A stretch of 64,000 nucleotides of DNA, from contig JAFEMH010007460.1 of NCBI GenBank assembly GCA_022495995.1, positions 1 through 64,000 on the forward strand, in the 5' to 3' direction. The notes beneath the pieces are model-generated. The model was not told the origin of the DNA. It searched no databases and saw nothing but the letters and a program-made list of their open reading frames with translations. Position 1 is the first letter of the stretch; the number at the start of each line of letters is the position of its first letter. A program made the translations under genes and the position numbers. Shown piece by piece: positions 20,467-31,520 of the stretch. The stretch is from Adenophora triphylla var. japonica. Lineage: Eukaryota; Streptophyta; Magnoliopsida; Asterales; Campanulaceae.

Positions 20467-21529
20467 TGTAGACACCCCATTCTGAACACATAATTACATG
20501 ATTACACTACTCTTCATCTCTCTTTTATGTTTTGATGAAAGCATATCAGTTTCGTCATGTTTCGTTAAGTTTCTAACTAACCTCGTTAGTTTTGGACCTA
20601 ACTGACTAACGAAACAACTGAAGAGGACAAAATAGTCAACAGACTAGTTATCTAGCACGAGATATCATATCTCGCGCGAGATATCCCCTCGACAGGATGT
20701 GCAGAAATCACTCTCCTTCTCCGTTTCAAACTCTCTTTTTGGATAAAACCTTATCAATTCGGGTATCCAATCGGGCTGAGTTCGAACCTTCCTAGGAGAT
20801 TTTACCTCTCCACCTTCACCTCTCCAACCTCCTATAAATACAGGATAACTTCCAGTGTTTCAGAGGTCGACAATTCTGATCCTTGATCAAGAATTCCACA
20901 CAACACACACAATTTGTTGGTTTCTTTCCATGAAAGACTCCTTCAAATCACTCACAAACAACTCCTAAAGTTTGTTCGTCAACCTTGTTGATTAACAAAC
21001 ATCGAAGCCCGAATCAAGGGAACAAGGCGAAGCTCCGTCCGCATCAAGATCCAAATCAAGGATCGAGGCGAAGCTCTGTCCGTATCAAGTTTCAACTCTA
21101 AACTCGAGTCGAAACTCTGTCCGAATCTCTCCTTAAAAGGTAATCATCCTTTAAACTTTCGTTTCTCTTCTCAACCTCTCTATTGATTTTAGAGTAGTGT
21201 GATCCCATCAAAAGGATTAGCCTAGAGTCCCTTCAGTCAATGAAGGCGATCTCGAAGCATACAATCCAACATTCCTAATCAAGAAATTGATTAGGGTTTA
21301 CTTGTTCTTCTTTAATTATTTTATTAAAAAGATTGAAAACCTCTCTTTTCTTTAGCAAGACCGATCTCCGGATTGGGTGAAATGGATGCCTTCTAAACCT
21401 ACCCATTTCATAACCTAAGCCCCGAACTCAAATCTCTTTCAAATGGTTTTTCTATGTTTCCAATCAAATAATATAGGTGGCGACTCATAAAAACAAAAAG
21501 AATCAGAATTTCTTTCTCACAACGCTACA
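20467..21529 (+). mobile_element. 5' LTR of the TR-GAG element
   Basis: It starts TGTAGACACCCCATTCTGAAC in reduced form TGTAGACACC and ends CACAACGCTACA, 1 nt before the PBS. It contains palindromes (20649-20684), TATAAATA (20833-20840), the R-U5 hairpin TGAAATGG/CCATTTCA (21378-21410) and an internal PBS-like TGGCGACTC (21478-21486). Confidence 0.96.
20649..20840 (+). promoter_or_regulatory. LTR promoter of TR-GAG: paired palindromes and TATA box
   Basis: A perfect 18-bp palindrome ATATCTCGCGCGAGATAT lies at 20667-20684, preceded by a decayed copy TATCTAGCACGAGATA at 20649-20664. TATAAATA is at 20833-20840, about 150 bp downstream, a wider gap than in the other families. The 3' LTR keeps the perfect copy at 27130-27147. 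Confidence 0.75.
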
Positions 21530-21530
21530 G

Positions 21531-21548
21531 TGGCGACTCCGCTGGGGA
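21531..21548 (+). other. Primer binding site of the TR-GAG element
   Basis: TGGCGACTCCGCTGGGGA, one base after the LTR. The same 18-mer is found at 32677-32660 and 57891-57874 (minus), and a variant at 39786-39803. Tat/Ogre elements are reported to use a tRNA-Arg primer (from memory). Confidence 0.85.
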
Positions 21549-22964
21549 CTTAAATTTAAGAGGCTTAAACTTGCGTCAAAATTAAAAGAGAGGTTTTCAA
21601 AAATTTAGTAAATTCAAATTTTATGCTCTCAGATGAAGCATATCTCGCGGCGAGATATCATATCTCGCGCGAGATATGGCTTCGGCAATCTGGTTGTTTT
21701 CTGGTTTCTCCTGTTCATCCCGTGGTTCAAGACGAGGGTCGAACACGCAAGGGGGATCCCAGAATTCATTATCTGCAGAGTTCTCGCACCTTAAGGCCTC
21801 CCTTAAGATGTAGAACTCGAACCTTCGTTTCCTCTAAATAATTGATTATTATTTATAAACTGCGTGCGATTGGGTTTTATTTAATTAAAGTCCGGTCCAT
21901 TGGGGATTCGGGAGTTGTAATTTAAATTATTTATTCCTCCCTCTCTCCTTTATGTGGAACTACGACGGCCTGAGTCTTCCTAATTTGGGAGAAACGTAGG
22001 CAACCACTTGGTGCGGCCACTATCTGTTTTCCTTTTGTTTTTTCAAAAAAAAAAACTTTCTATTTTTCTCTATCACCTAGATTGACTATCACACACGCGC
22101 ACTCATGATATAACTGTCATTGCACTACATACCCCGATTAACCCGGGACCCACACTAAGGACGGATGACGGTAACCACCTAGTTGCCGGTCTCTCCGAAG
22201 TTGGATCATCCCACTCCGCGTATTCAATCCACCTAGATTGTCATATCGCGGGGAGCCTAGCCTTCCAGCCCTGCATCGCCACATTTTCATGTAGATTGTC
22301 TTTCTAGGAACACTCCGTGACCGGTCGGTTTTGACTCGATAATTTTTCTTGTCTTTGACCAAAATAAAGTTAATGTAAAATTGACTATCGAGAAAGGATT
22401 CGGAAAAGTCCCTTCGGAAAAGAAAAAGTCCCTTCGGAAATGTCCCTTCGGAATGACCCTTTCAGAAGTCCCTTTAAAGAAAAAAAATCCTTCCGGTCAA
22501 TTTTACGTGGCTTTACTTTACAAAGAATGGTTAATTACCGAGTCCCTAGGTTTGGTTTGAATTACGCATGCCTGCAAGATTTACCTAGGATGCTAGATAG
22601 AAAACGGATCTTTGTCCGTCCGACCATGAATTTAGGAAATAAAGAGAGGAAAATCCATCTCTCCGAATGGTTATCTCGTGCGAGGTTACCTAGTCTCGCG
22701 CGAGATATTATTTGCACATTTTGTGTTTGTGATTGATAATCGATGTGCGCTCCCTCCTTGAGTCAAAACTCCGTCTCTAATAAAAATAAAACTTCAAAAA
22801 AATCACTCGTGAGGTAATTTTAACCATCATCCTTTTCTCCATCTAGGATCGTTTGGGGCTAATATTCGAAAAAGACGTTTCGTTAGGATATCTCGAGTTC
22901 ATCTCTAAGGTCGTCAAGCTCCCTTACCTCTCCAACGGTAGCATCTCAATTTCTTTCCGACACG
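21549..22964 (+). other. Leader of the TR-GAG element with two further palindrome pairs
   Basis: No coding frame. ATATCTCGCGGCGAGATAT (21640-21658) and ATATCTCGCGCGAGATAT (21660-21677) form a back-to-back pair; TTATCTCGTGCGAGGTTA (22671-22688) and TAGTCTCGCGCGAGATATTA (22691-22710) form a second pair. The conserved GAACTACG...CTGAG...ACGTAGGCAACC block is at 21957-22015. Confidence 0.7.
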
Positions 22965-24197
22965 ATGAATTCCGAAGCACTCAAGAAGGAAATTGAGGAT
23001 CAAAGGATTCGATATGAAGAAATGTTACAAGCCCAAGCCGATGAAATGGAGGCCCGATTAGAACTTGAAAGGAGAATCCAAGCCGGGGAAATGAAAGCCA
23101 TGGTTGACGAACTCCAAGCCATGAAACTACAATTGGCCGAATTAAGCTCAAAGAAGAAAGAAAGTAGGACCTCTTCCGATGATGAAGCATCATACCCTAA
23201 GAAAGCTAAAAGGCACCGCAAGCACAAGAAAAAGGTGTATGAGTCTAGCTCATCATCTTCCTCCTCCGACAATGAGAGTTATGCTTCCAAGAAAGAAAGA
23301 AAGAGGAAAAGCAAGGACGAACCCCTTACCATGGCAATGCTAGAAAAGAAACTTGCATCCCTCGTTGTGAGTAAGGGAGCCTCGCTCTCTATCGACTATG
23401 ACACCCTTCGTCAATCCATGTCAAAGCTTCCTAGAAAGTACAAGACACCCGACATTGCAAAATTCAATGGTTCTACTTGCCCTAAAGCTCATTTGGAAAC
23501 CTACTCTTGGGCCATGCTACCTATGAGTGTTGATGACAACCTGCTAGTTCAATGCTTCCCTCAAACCCTTGATGGTGCCGCTAGAGATTGGTACATGACT
23601 CTTCCACTCTCCACAAGGCTTGATTGGCCACTCGCCAGTCGTGCCTTCCAAGAACAATTTGAGGACAACACTACCTACCGCACCACTAGGAGAGACCTGG
23701 AGCAAACCAAGCAACTTCCGAATGAGTCATTCGCAGACTTTGTCAAAAGATGGAGGACCAAACTGATTGAAATCGTTGATAGGCCAAGCCTAGACGAACA
23801 AATTCATATCCTACTTCAATGCCTCCGCGAAGAATACCAAGAGAAGCTTGCCGGCAATTACTTCCCTAGTTTCCTCGAACTCCATAAATCGGGCCTTAGA
23901 GTTGATGAATTGATCCTTCTTAGAAAGAATTCAGAAAAGGAGAATCGTCCAATAAAGGGGAGCACCGGTCAGACCTATCATGATTTTGGTGGGGCTACTC
24001 TTAAGGAAATGTTCGATGATCTAGTAGGCCAAGGAAAACTGAAGCCAATGGAAGACTATCACCCTAAGAAAATAAGGGAAGATTGGGACCACGACAAATA
24101 TTGCGATTACCATCAGTTTAGTGGTCATGACACCAACAATTGCTACAATTTGAGGGATGCCATCCAAGACTTGTATGAAGCCGGCAAGATCAACTGA
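22965..24197 (+). CDS. gag: Gag polyprotein of the TR-GAG element (intact, 410 aa)
   Basis: Gag packages the retrotransposon RNA into cytoplasmic particles. Residues 1-65 are Glu/Lys/Leu-rich and look like a coiled coil. Residues 70-120 are very basic with a serine run (KKAKRHRKHKKK, then eight Ser), a possible nuclear or RNA-binding signal. Residues 150-310 match the retrotransposon gag domain (PF03732 type; KYKTPDIAKFNGSTCPKAHL, then DGAARDWYM and SFADFVKRWR). Near the C-terminus YCDYHQFSGHDTNNC gives a C-x2-H-x4-H-x4-C zinc-knuckle-like motif (C380, H383, H388, C393), also found in the gags at 42810 and 28430. The frame has no stops, and the ATG follows 1.4 kb of leader. A TGA directly after GKIN ends the protein where an autonomous element would continue into PR. 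Confidence 0.93.
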   Translation: MNSEALKKEIEDQRIRYEEMLQAQADEMEARLELERRIQAGEMKAMVDELQAMKLQLAELSSKKKESRTSSDDEASYPKKAKRHRKHKKKVYESSSSSSSSDNESYASKKERKRKSKDEPLTMAMLEKKLASLVVSKGASLSIDYDTLRQSMSKLPRKYKTPDIAKFNGSTCPKAHLETYSWAMLPMSVDDNLLVQCFPQTLDGAARDWYMTLPLSTRLDWPLASRAFQEQFEDNTTYRTTRRDLEQTKQLPNESFADFVKRWRTKLIEIVDRPSLDEQIHILLQCLREEYQEKLAGNYFPSFLELHKSGLRVDELILLRKNSEKENRPIKGSTGQTYHDFGGATLKEMFDDLVGQGKLKPMEDYHPKKIREDWDHDKYCDYHQFSGHDTNNCYNLRDAIQDLYEAGKIN

Positions 24198-24722
24198 AAC
24201 ATCACCACCTCGGGGCTCCGATTGTTCTCTCCCTTTTTCCTTTGAAAAAAAAAGAAAAAAACATAGATTAGGTAAACTTCCTAGTATGTTCTCGAAGAGT
24301 CGTTCTGTCATTCTAGTCCATCTCTATCCTCTCTAGTTTGTGTCAAGTGAACTATCGAGTCTGTTTCAAATTTTCTTATCAATAAAAGTTATCTCTTTAT
24401 CCTAAACACTTTCCCAAGAGTTGTTTTTCTTTATGAATATCATTTTATTTATGTTGAATAGTGGACCCTCATTCCTTAAATCATCACGAAAAATAGAAAC
24501 TTCTAAACAAGTTTGAAATGAAAACTATCCTTAGAAGGCTTAAGGCTAAACATTACTCATGTTGAAAGTCGAAGATCAACAAACGAAGGAAGCCAAAGGC
24601 GCTGCTATCAACATTCATCCCAAGAAGAGTGGGGCTACGCAATTCAAGGCTTTGAGAGTACAAAAATAAAAAGCTCGCTAGGTCGAAACTCCTCAAATCG
24701 CCCTAGGCAAAAATAGAGCATC

Positions 24723-24753
<31 letters not shown>

Positions 24754-26092
24754 AAGAAAAACTCTCAAGCCTTCATCGCCCCACAACAAGGATGAAATTT
24801 CAACAAAGGCAAGAAGGACTCTCCCACAAAGAAAAAGAGTCAAGCGATACCAGCGAAGAAAAGAGGATTCCTCAACATCCTTTTACCATGAAGCCCGAAT
24901 GGCAACGCAAATGAAGAAGACTTTCAACATCAATCCATAAAGAGAAATGTTTAGCCTTAATTCATACTAATGATTGGCTTTCTTTTCAAATTCGTTAAGA
25001 AATTTCTAGATGATACAAGGTCCATTAAAAGTAGAACAACTTTTCTAGACCTTTGAGCCATATAGCGTTCTTTGTTGAGTCTAGGGGCTTCCTCTTAGCC
25101 ATTCTCATACACACTCTTGAAATCCAAGCATCAAAACTGGGGCTTCCGAACCTTTCCTCCCCCAGTCAATCTATACTCAAACTCTCAAGAGTAATCAAAT
25201 CTGCATTAGGGGCTTTCCTCTTCGTTTCTCACTCTTATCATTAGAGAATACACTCCCTCATAAATGAGTCAATGCTTGGATAACCTTCCAAAAATAGAGC
25301 CCGTCTCTCCCCAACTAAACTTGAGATCTCATCTTTCTCCTTAATGAGATTCTTCCAACTGAGTTCTCTTCGAGTAAACATACTTTTCAAAAAAAATGCT
25401 CGCTAGGTTGAAAACTCGTAAAGAGCGGCCTAGGCAAAAGTTAGAGCACAAAAAACAAAAGGCGCAAAAGAGATGCCCGCTAGATTGAAAACCCGAAAGG
25501 GCGGTCTAGGCAAAAACCAGGGTGCGTCACTAAAGAAAAAAAATTCAAAGGGAAAAAGGAGGGGATCCTTCTTCAATTTACGCAGCCTCACAAGCCTGTT
25601 CACGAAGTCATCTACAACATACAAGAAGTCTTGGGGCTTGGTGTCAAGAGAAGCCTTGGAAAATGTGTGCTTTGGATTGGGCAACATAAAGCCATTGGAG
25701 TGGTTTGAACCTTGTTCAGTCAATGATCATCACACGAAAAACTTAGGGGCTTGACGACGAAAAAGTCCTACGACAACGAAAAATCCTTGAAGTATCCTGA
25801 ACCTTAGTGTTGAACTTCGGTTATCTCAACGGAATCCTATTAGACGATTGTCTCATTCGATCTTTAGATGGACCTCACGAGTTGGTCTTCTAAACCAAAA
25901 TCTAAATCACAAAGGATTTTCAATTCTCACATAATAGAACTCATTCTCCCCGCTGATTCTTGGAGTCGAGTGCACATTGATCGTCTTGAACAAACAAATG
26001 CTTAAGTGAATGTGTGTTGTTAGGCAAATACTTTCACTAACCCTCTTGTAGGAATTAAAGCACGTCAAGTGCTTACTTTTAGATCAAGCATG
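24198..26092 (+). other. Non-coding 3' region of TR-GAG with CTAGG...GAAA hairpin blocks
   Basis: No frame with a recognisable domain. Three related blocks (24672-24717, 25398-25444, 25471-25522) share GCTCGCTAGGTTGAAAAC, CCCGAAAGGGCGG and CTAGGCAAAA, with an internal CCC-GAAA-GGG hairpin. They match the minus-strand pair at 51544-51712. A run of about 28 A lies at 24724-24751. Confidence 0.75.
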
Positions 26093-26660
26093 TTGAGTGT
26101 TTGGATTTCGCCTACCATCTACCTTTCCATAGCGTCAAGCATCCATTGCGTCAAGCAACCATCGCGTAAAGCATCCATTGCGTCAAGCAACCATTGCGTC
26201 AAGCAACCACCACGTCAAGTGCCATGCGTCAAGCATATTCCAACAAAAAGCCCGATTCAACGCCCAGACAGGTGGATCGTCAACAATTAGATGTGTCAAG
26301 CATCTAGGGTAAGTATGTCAAATACTTACCTTATCAAAAAGCCCGATTCAACGCCCAGACAGGTGGATCGTCAACAAGTAGGTGTGTCAAGCATCTACAA
26401 GTACTATGTCGAGTACTACTCAACAAAAGCTCGGTCTTGAATCACCAGGATCGTCACCAAGTAGGTGTGTCAAGCATCTACAAGTAGTATGTCGAGTACT
26501 ACTCAACAAAAGCTCGGTCTTGAATCGCCAGGATCGTCACCAAGTAGGTGTGTCAAGCATCTACAAGTAGTATGTCGAGTACTACTCAACAAAAGCTCGG
26601 TCTTGAATCGCCAGGATCGTCACCTCAACAAAAGCCCGGTCTTGAATCGCCAAGATCGTC
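26093..26660. repeat. Tandem repeats of the TR-GAG 3' region
   Basis: 26130-26230 has short GCGTCAAGCAACCATC units. 26375-26640 has about three copies of an 83-bp unit with AGGTGTGTCAAGCATCTACA, AGTAGTATGTCGAGTACTAC and AAAAGCTCGGTCTTGAATCG. The last part resembles the 39-bp repeat of element 1b (35820-36110). Confidence 0.88.
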
Positions 26661-26805
26661 ACCTCACTTCAAAAAACAGGTATCTTCAGAATTGGGTCAT
26701 GATTTGATTCCTCAGTATGGATTTACCTTTCCAAAAATAAAATCTCCTCGATTTTCAAAAAATGATTTTCAAAATACCTAAAGCAACCTTTTCGTGCTTT
26801 GGAGT

Positions 26806-26929
26806 CGAACTACGTTTTGGTCTGATTCTCCGATAGACAGCCGTACGGCACGACCATCCCAGTGTTCAGAATGATGTCTTTTCTATCGACGACACTTCTT
26901 CTTTCATAAGACCTGTCGCCGAGGGGCTC
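26806..26929 (+). promoter_or_regulatory. 3' end block of TR-GAG: GAACTACG motif and polypurine tract
   Basis: GTCGAACTACGTTTTGGTCT and GATTCTCCGATAGACAGCCG lie at 26805-26844. TTTTCTATCGACGACACTTC follows, then TGTCGCCGAGGGGCTC abutting the LTR. Near-identical sequence precedes the 1b LTR at 36305-36438. Confidence 0.75.
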
Positions 26930-27995
26930 TGTAGACACCCCATTCTGAACCCATAATTACATGATTACACTACTCTTCATCTCTCTTTTATGTTTTGATG
27001 AAAGCATATCAGTTTCGTCATGTTTCGTTAAGTTTCTAACTAACCTCGTTAGTTTTGGACCTAACTGACTAACGAAACAACTGAAGAGGACAAAATAGTC
27101 AACAGACTAGTTATTTCGCACAAGATATCATATCTCGCGCGAGATATCCCCTCGACAGGATGTGCAGAAATCATTCTCCTTCTCCGTTTCAAACTCTCTT
27201 TTTGGATAAAACCTTATCAATTCGGGTATCCAATCGTAACCGAGTTACGGAACCTTCCTAGGGGATTTTACCTCTCCACCTTCACCTCTCCAACCTCCTA
27301 TAAATACTGGATGACTTCCAGTGTTTCAGAGGTCGACAATTCTGATCCTTGATCAAGAATTCCACACAACACACACAATTTGTTGGTTTCTTTCCATGAA
27401 AGACTCCTTCAAATCACTCACAAACAACTCCTAAAGTTTGTTCGTCAACCTTGTTGATTAACAAACATCGAAGCCCGAATCAAGGGAACAAGGCGAAGCT
27501 CCGTCCGCATCAAGATCCAAATCAAGGATCGAGGCGAAGCTCTGTCCGTATCAAGTTTCAACTCTAAACTCGAGTCGAAACTCTGTCCGAATCTCTCCTT
27601 AAAAGGTAATCATCCTTTAAACTTTCGTTTCTCTTCTCAACCTCTCTATTGATTTTAGAGTAGTGTGATCCCATCAAAAGGATTAGCCTAGAGTCCCTTC
27701 AGTCAATGAAGGCGATCTCGAAGCATACAATCCAACATTCCTAATCAAGAAATTGATTAGGGTTTACTTGTTCTTCTTTAATTATTTTATTAAAAAGATT
27801 GAAAACCTCTCTTTTCTTTAGCAAGACCGATCTCCGGATTGGGTGAAATGGATGCCTTCTAAACCTACCCATTTCATAACCTAAGCCCCGAACTCAAATC
27901 TCTTTCAAATGGTTTTTCTATGTTTCCAATCAAATAATATAGGTGGCGACTCATAAAAACAAAAAGAATCAGAATTTCTTTCTCACAACGCTACA
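26930..27995 (+). mobile_element. 3' LTR of the TR-GAG element
   Basis: 1066 bp, about 98-99% like the 5' LTR. Differences cluster near the first palindrome (27112-27127, now TATTTCGCACAAGATA) and at about 27234-27250. It ends CTACA, followed by the TSD ATGGG. Confidence 0.96.
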
Positions 27996-28000
27996 ATGGG

Positions 28001-28270
28001 GAGGGCACCAGTTGACTTTCTCACACCGATTAATCAGAACATTAGTTATTTCCAGAGATTATGTGTTGAGCAATGCAAGTGATCATTTAGGATATAACCA
28101 TTTCATTAGTTGTAATGTAGGTGTGCAAATAATGTCTCAAGTCTAGCAAGAAGAGAAAAAGACACTTATTTATAGAAAATTTAAGATTAACTACAATGTC
28201 CGAGGCGGACTTGATTGAACGAGGAAAGTACTAGAATCTACGAAGGTTGACCAAAAGACAATTGACAGAT
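28001..28270. other. Unassigned segment of element C next to the TR-GAG insertion
   Basis: It has no match to other parts of the window. On the minus strand there is a TATA-like CTATAAATAAGTG near 28170. It may be a decayed promoter or a fragment of another insertion. I do not recognise it. Confidence 0.4.
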
Positions 28271-28274
28271 CTCG

Positions 28275-29608
28275 AGGATAGGTAGCCCCTACTCTAGCTG
28301 CTCTTTTATTGCTGGACTACCAGGACGCTCAAGCTTTCCATCTTCTATCAGATTCTGGATCTCAGATCTCAGGCCGAGGCAATTATCAGTTATGTGCCCA
28401 TGGTACTGGTGGAAGGTGCAGTACTTGCTTTTGTCAGCCTTGGCTCACAGGCTTCTTTGGCTTGTAGTCCGCCACGGGCTTGAGTAGGTCTTCTTTGATC
28501 GCTCCAACATTTTGCTTAGAGGCATGTCTAGTTTGTCGAAGCGACGGGAAGGCTGTCTCTCGGAAGAGTCGTTGCTTTGTAGGGCCGTGTCCCCATTGCT
28601 TGACTGATGTCCCTGCTGGAGGTGGCTGACAGTGGTGTCTTTTCCTTTGCCGGGGGCCGGTGCAGGGTTGAATGCAGTTGCTGCTCTATACTGGTAAGAT
28701 GGCTCTGTGCTCGGGGCATGCTTTTCCTTCGGGTCTTTCTCAGATGGGGGACCCGTATTGACCGTGGATCGGAGATCAAGGCGAAGCGATGGCCGACTAA
28801 TGCTTTTGCGATGGCTCCAAACATGACTCGAAGGCTCTCACTTGCTCATCCTCGGGCGGTGACTTCGTGATTTCGTAAAGCTTCGGCTCGTGCCTTGTAA
28901 AATTCTTCCTTAGTTTCGTCGCCTACATTCTGCAGTATAACCACATGCGGGTCGATAGAAACCTCTGGGCTGCTGGAACCTGTAACCAAAGGTCCACTGT
29001 TGGAGGGAACCATGATATGGGATTGGACAAATGGGTTTTGAGGGAACGGAGTATAATTTAGTGGATATTGTGGAAACTGAGGGAATTGAGGCCATGAAGC
29101 GGCTACGGGTTGTCCGCGAGAATGGGTTGGAAAGGTTATGTGGGGAAACCGGTGGCCCGAGCATATTGCTTTGGAAGGAAGTGAACACAGGAGGATTTTG
29201 AGAGATATTGGGATCATTTGAGAGGATCCAGCACTGCTAGTTGCATTGAGTGAAAGGGGTAGTACTGGCTTGGCCGTATATGACAGGGTTGCTTTGAGAG
29301 GTGGCGGTATGAAGCCCCGCCGATCGTTTCCTTGGATTGAAGGATTTCCAGATTTCAAAGGCGAGGACCCCGGGTGAAGGTTTGGAGAGCTGATCGTAAG
29401 GATCATCGTCCTCGATTAGGACGAAAGTACCATCCGGGCTGGGGATAGCTGCTATACCTCGCTCATTCAGAAGCTGTACCATGAAATTCTGCTGATCCTT
29501 TTTCTGTTTCTTGTGGACCTCACAAGCCCGGATGGCTTCTTCCAGCGTCATATCGTTTACCGGTGGCGGGGTTCCGTTCCCGTCATGATTTCTCAGTGAG
29601 TCTGACAT
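28275..29608 (-). pseudogene. gag: Decayed gag of element C
   Basis: The start ATG at 29608 opens a frame with NGTPPPVNDMTLEEAIRACE and IAAIPSPDGTFVLIEDDDP, matching the N-terminus of element B gag (PDGTFILIEDEE). A frameshift near 29300 leads to a Pro/Gln/Phe-rich stretch (29150-28970). Near 28430-28340 reads KYCTFHQYHGHITDNC, the zinc-knuckle-like motif, then GKLERPGSP. The central PF03732 domain (FDGTxCPKxH block) is not found between 28850 and 28530, so it is deleted or badly decayed. Not functional. It lies downstream of a large leader array, as expected for a minus-strand element. Confidence 0.8.
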
Positions 29609-29789
29609 GTCGGAAAGTCTGGCTGAGGGAATTGAGGAAACTGAGGAACCTGCCGATGCTTCCGTGAAGCGTAATTACGGCGAGGCGCCGGCCGGAATTC
29701 TGAACCACTCTCTGTTCACTGCAGGGAACGAAAGGTATGGCTTAGTTTTCAGAAGGGTATTTGGCTCAAGGCTTTAAGGCTCGAAAATT

Positions 29790-31520
29790 GGACCGTGAAA
29801 GGTCGAGATTTAAAGTTTTGACCGCGAAAGGTCGGGATTGAATATTTGAGATCGGACCGCGGAGGTCTCGATTGGAGATCGGAGATCGGACCGTGAAGGT
29901 CGGGATCGACTATTTGAGATCGGACCGCGAAGGTCTCGATTGGAGATTGGAGATCGGAGATCGGACCGCGAAGGTCGGGATCAACTTTTGAGATCGGACC
30001 GCGAAGGTCTCGATAGGAGAGTGGAGATCGGACCGCGAAGGTCTCGATTGGAGATCAGAGATCGGACCGCGAAGGTCGGGATTGGCTATTTGAGATCGGA
30101 GATCGCAAAGGTCTCGATTGGAGATCGAAGATCGGACCGCGAAGGTCAGGATTGACTACTTGAGATCGGACCGCGAAGGTCGGGATCGAGGATTTGAAAT
30201 CGGACCATGAGGGTTGTGATTGAGGGTTGGACCGCGAAGGTCGAGATTTGCGATTTGAAATCGGACCGTGAGGGTCGCGATTGAGGATTGGACCGCGAAG
30301 GTCACGATTTGAGAATTGAAATCGGACCATGAGGGTCGCGATTGAGGGTTGGACCGCGAGGGGTCGGGATATGAGATATCAGACCGAGAGGGTCACGATT
30401 GAGGATTGGACCGCGAGGGGTCGAGATATGAGATATCGGACCGAGAGGGTCGCGATTGAGAATTGGACCGCGAGGGGTCGAGACTTGAGATATCGGACCA
30501 CGGAAGGTCGCGATTGAGAGTAGGACCGCGAGGGGTCAAGATATGCGATATCGGACCAAGGAAGGTCGCGATTGAGAGTTATACCGCGAGGGGTCGAGAT
30601 ATGAGACATCGGACCACGGAAGGTCGCGATTGAGAGTAGGACCGCGAGGGTCAAGATATGAGATATCGGACCACGGAAGGTCGCGATTGAGAATTGGACC
30701 GCGAGGGGTCGAGACTTGAGATATCGGACCACGGAAGGTCGCGATTGAGGATTGGACCGCGAGGGGTCGAGATATGAGATAACGGACCACTAGGGTCGCG
30801 ATTGAGGATTGGACCGCGAAGGTCACGATTTGAGATTTGAAATCGGACCGTGAGGGTCGCGATTGAGGATTGGACCGCGAAGGTCACGATTTGAGAATTG
30901 GACCGAGAAAGGTCGCGATTGAGAGTAGGACCGCGAGGGGTCGGGATATGAGATATCGGACCACGGAAGGTCGCGATTGAGAGTAGGACCGCGAGGGTCA
31001 AGATATGAGATATCGGACCACGGAAGGTCGCGATTGAGAGTAGGACCACGAGGGTCAAGATATGAGATATCGGACCACGGAAGGTCGCGATTGAGAGTTG
31101 GACCGCGAGGGGTCGAGATATGAGACATCGGACCACGGAAGGTCGCGATTGAAAGTTGGACCGCGAGGGGTCGAGACTTGAGACATCGGACCACGGAAGG
31201 TCGCGATTGAAAGTTGGACCGCGAGGGTCAAGATATGAGATATCGGACCACGGAAGGTCGCGATTGAGAATTGGACCGCGAGGGGTCGAGACTTGAGATA
31301 TCGGACCACGGAAGGTCGCGATTGAGGATTGGACCGCGAGGGGTCGAGATATGAGATATCGGACCGAGAGGGTCGCGATTGAGGATTGGACCACGAGGGG
31401 TCGAGACTCGAGATATCGGACCACGGAAGGTCGCGATTGAGAGTTGGACCGCGAGGGGTCAAGATATGAGATATCGGACCACGGAAGGTCGCGATTGAGA
31501 ATTGGACCGCGAGGGTCAAT
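29790..31520. repeat. 58-bp (two-part) leader tandem array, about 30 units
   Basis: The unit combines GGACCGCGAGGGGTCGAGA and TATGAGATATC with GGACCACGGAAGGTCGCGAT and TGAG. The left part (29790-30330) uses a shorter unit with GGACCGCGAAGGTC. Each half contains GACC...GGTC arms. It lies between leader and gag on the minus strand, and its core resembles the 34-bp unit of the 3' array (15215-16115). Confidence 0.93.

Larger units (their letters stand above)
20467..27995 (+). mobile_element. Complete gag-only (TR-GAG) element, family 1, TSD ATGGG
   Basis: LTRs at 20467-21529 and 26930-27995 flank a 5.4-kb interior and are themselves flanked by ATGGG (20462-20466 and 27996-28000). The PBS is intact at 21531. 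The only long coding frame is gag (22965-24197); no PR, RT, RNase H or integrase trace was seen. The LTRs differ at roughly 15 positions in about 1063, so it is fairly young. It must rely on pol from another element, plausibly an autonomous relative of 1b that shares its LTR type and 3' region. Confidence 0.95.

Noticed and set aside
21531..21548. tRNA gene at the PBS
   Set aside because: Only 18 bases complementary to a tRNA 3' end are present; there is no cloverleaf around it.
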